From the NCBI GenBank assembly GCA_900770875.1, contig CAAGLV010000231.1, forward strand, positions 1 to 6,904: 6,904 nucleotides of DNA, written 5' to 3'. The position numbers were made by a program, and so were the translations under genes. Shown here in pieces: positions 6,283 through 6,904 of the stretch. The number at the start of each line of letters is the position of its first letter. Position 1 is the stretch's first letter. Source of the stretch: Flavobacteriales bacterium. Lineage in GTDB: Bacteria > Bacteroidota > Bacteroidia > Flavobacteriales > Weeksellaceae. The notes below the pieces were generated by a model. That model saw only the letters and a list, made by a program, of their open reading frames with translations. It was not told the DNA's origin and ran no database searches.

Positions 6283-6315
6283 AAAAAATGCCACTTTAAT
6301 AAGCGGCATTTTTTT
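6283..6315. terminator. Bidirectional intrinsic terminator between convergent genes
   Basis: AAAAAATGCC (6283-6292) pairs perfectly with GGCATTTTTT (6305-6314). A short inner CTT/AAG stem with a TAAT loop continues it after one mismatch. On the plus strand the hairpin ends in seven T residues (6309-6315), 22-54 bases after the stop of the unknown gene. On the minus strand the run of six A at 6283-6288 reads as a T-run, so it also serves the metallophosphoesterase gene, whose stop is at 6323. Confidence 0.85.
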
Positions 6316-6322
6316 ATTGAAA

Positions 6323-6904
6323 TTAAACAAATTCGTTAATTTCCATATCGTGTAAGTTATAAGTTGTATAACCTTTTAGTTTTCCTTTATGAAAATTAAA
6401 ATCTACGCGACCTAAAAATAAACCCGACCAACCAACTTGATTAACTAAAACTGGTTTGTTATCGGCATTTTGATGTACTTCTGGTGCTTTTAAAAATGTG
6501 TGTGTATGTCCACCAATAATAAAATCGATACCTTTTGTTTTCTTTGCTAAAACAACATCGCTAACTTTATTTTCGCCAGGATAATCGTATCCTAAATGCG
6601 AAAGACAAATAACTAAATCACACTTCTCCTCATTACGTAATTTATCGGCATAATGTTGTGCAATTTCTATCGGATCTAGATATTTTGTTTCTTTATAAAT
6701 GCGCGGATCTACTAAACCATGCAATTCTACACCAACAGCAAAAATTCCGATTTTAATTCCATCTTTATTGATGATTTTATAAGGTTTAAAAGTTCCTTCT
6801 AAAATCGTATTTGTAAAATCGTAATTAGACGATAAGATATCGAAGCCTGCATGTGGTAAAGCTTTCTTTAAACCATCTAAGCCATTATCATATTCGTGAT
6901 TACC
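6323..6904 (-). CDS. Metallophosphoesterase, 5'-nucleotidase-like (partial, N-terminus beyond window edge)
   Basis: The C-terminal 193 residues of a calcineurin-like metallophosphoesterase are visible; the frame is open to the window edge at 6904, so the beginning is missing. Motifs in visible numbering are GNHEYDNG at 1-8 (metal-binding Asn2 and catalytic His3), SHLGYD with H103, and GGHTHTF with H133 and H135. These are the later metal-ligand blocks of a two-metal phosphoesterase; the first blocks (DxH and GD) must lie outside. GNHEFDxG-type motifs with this layout belong to the UshA/5'-nucleotidase group, which hydrolyses nucleotides or related phosphate esters, usually in the periplasm. 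The protein stops about 58 residues after GHTH, so it lacks the C-terminal substrate-binding domain of full 5'-nucleotidases. In Bacteroidota that domain is often encoded by a separate neighbouring gene, which here could lie to the right. The true substrate cannot be told. A TTG at 6724 is not the start, because homology continues upstream of it. Confidence 0.92.
   Translation of the reverse strand, partial: GNHEYDNGLDGLKKALPHAGFDILSSNYDFTNTILEGTFKPYKIINKDGIKIGIFAVGVELHGLVDPRIYKETKYLDPIEIAQHYADKLRNEEKCDLVICLSHLGYDYPGENKVSDVVLAKKTKGIDFIIGGHTHTFLKAPEVHQNADNKPVLVNQVGWSGLFLGRVDFNFHKGKLKGYTTYNLHDMEINEFV

Noticed and set aside
6722..6724. TTG as the start of the metallophosphoesterase
   Set aside because: The frame continues upstream to the window edge with clear family sequence including GNHEYDNG, so the gene is partial, not short.
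1..6904. A novel defence or multi-gene system
   Set aside because: All but one gene fall in well-known families, the spacing and orientation suggest several separate transcription units, and there is no nuclease, helicase, recombinase, toxin pair, repeat array or integration site.

Overview
The window looks like ordinary chromosome from an AT-rich member of the Bacteroidota, probably Flavobacteriia. The grounds are the strong A/T bias, A-rich leaders without Shine-Dalgarno sequences before the start codons, promoter boxes of the Bacteroidota type (TAnnTTTG), and protein sequences of flavobacterial character. No genus can be named from the sequence alone.

Layout, left to right. Positions 1-264 have no gene: an 80-base, almost fully AT inverted repeat, then a good -7 promoter box (179-186) and a small leader hairpin. 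Next is a di-heme cytochrome c peroxidase (265-1410, +), ended by a perfect 9-bp hairpin terminator (1436-1469). The 14-base loop of that terminator contains a consensus -7 box pointing at the next gene, so terminator and promoter share the same DNA. A class I DNA photolyase follows (1483-2775, +), and 39 bases later a Cu+-exporting P1B-type ATPase, CopA (2815-5217, +). These two are close enough to be co-transcribed, although a weak promoter may lie between them. A strong hairpin (5285-5324) closes this block. A 284-residue protein of unknown function (5407-6261, +) comes next, and a bidirectional terminator (6283-6315) separates it from a convergent metallophosphoesterase gene (6323-6904, -) that is cut by the right edge.

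The genes do not form an obvious single pathway. Peroxide removal at the envelope, light-driven DNA repair and copper export are all stress-protection functions, but only the photolyase and copA show any sign of sharing a transcript. I see no mobile element, CRISPR array, tRNA or rRNA, and no convincing new multi-gene system. The points most worth checking are the promoter inside a terminator loop, the large palindrome at the left edge, a peroxidase lacking the usual distal histidine, a CopA whose first metal-binding domain has lost its cysteines, and an ordered pair of direct repeats across the start of the unknown gene.
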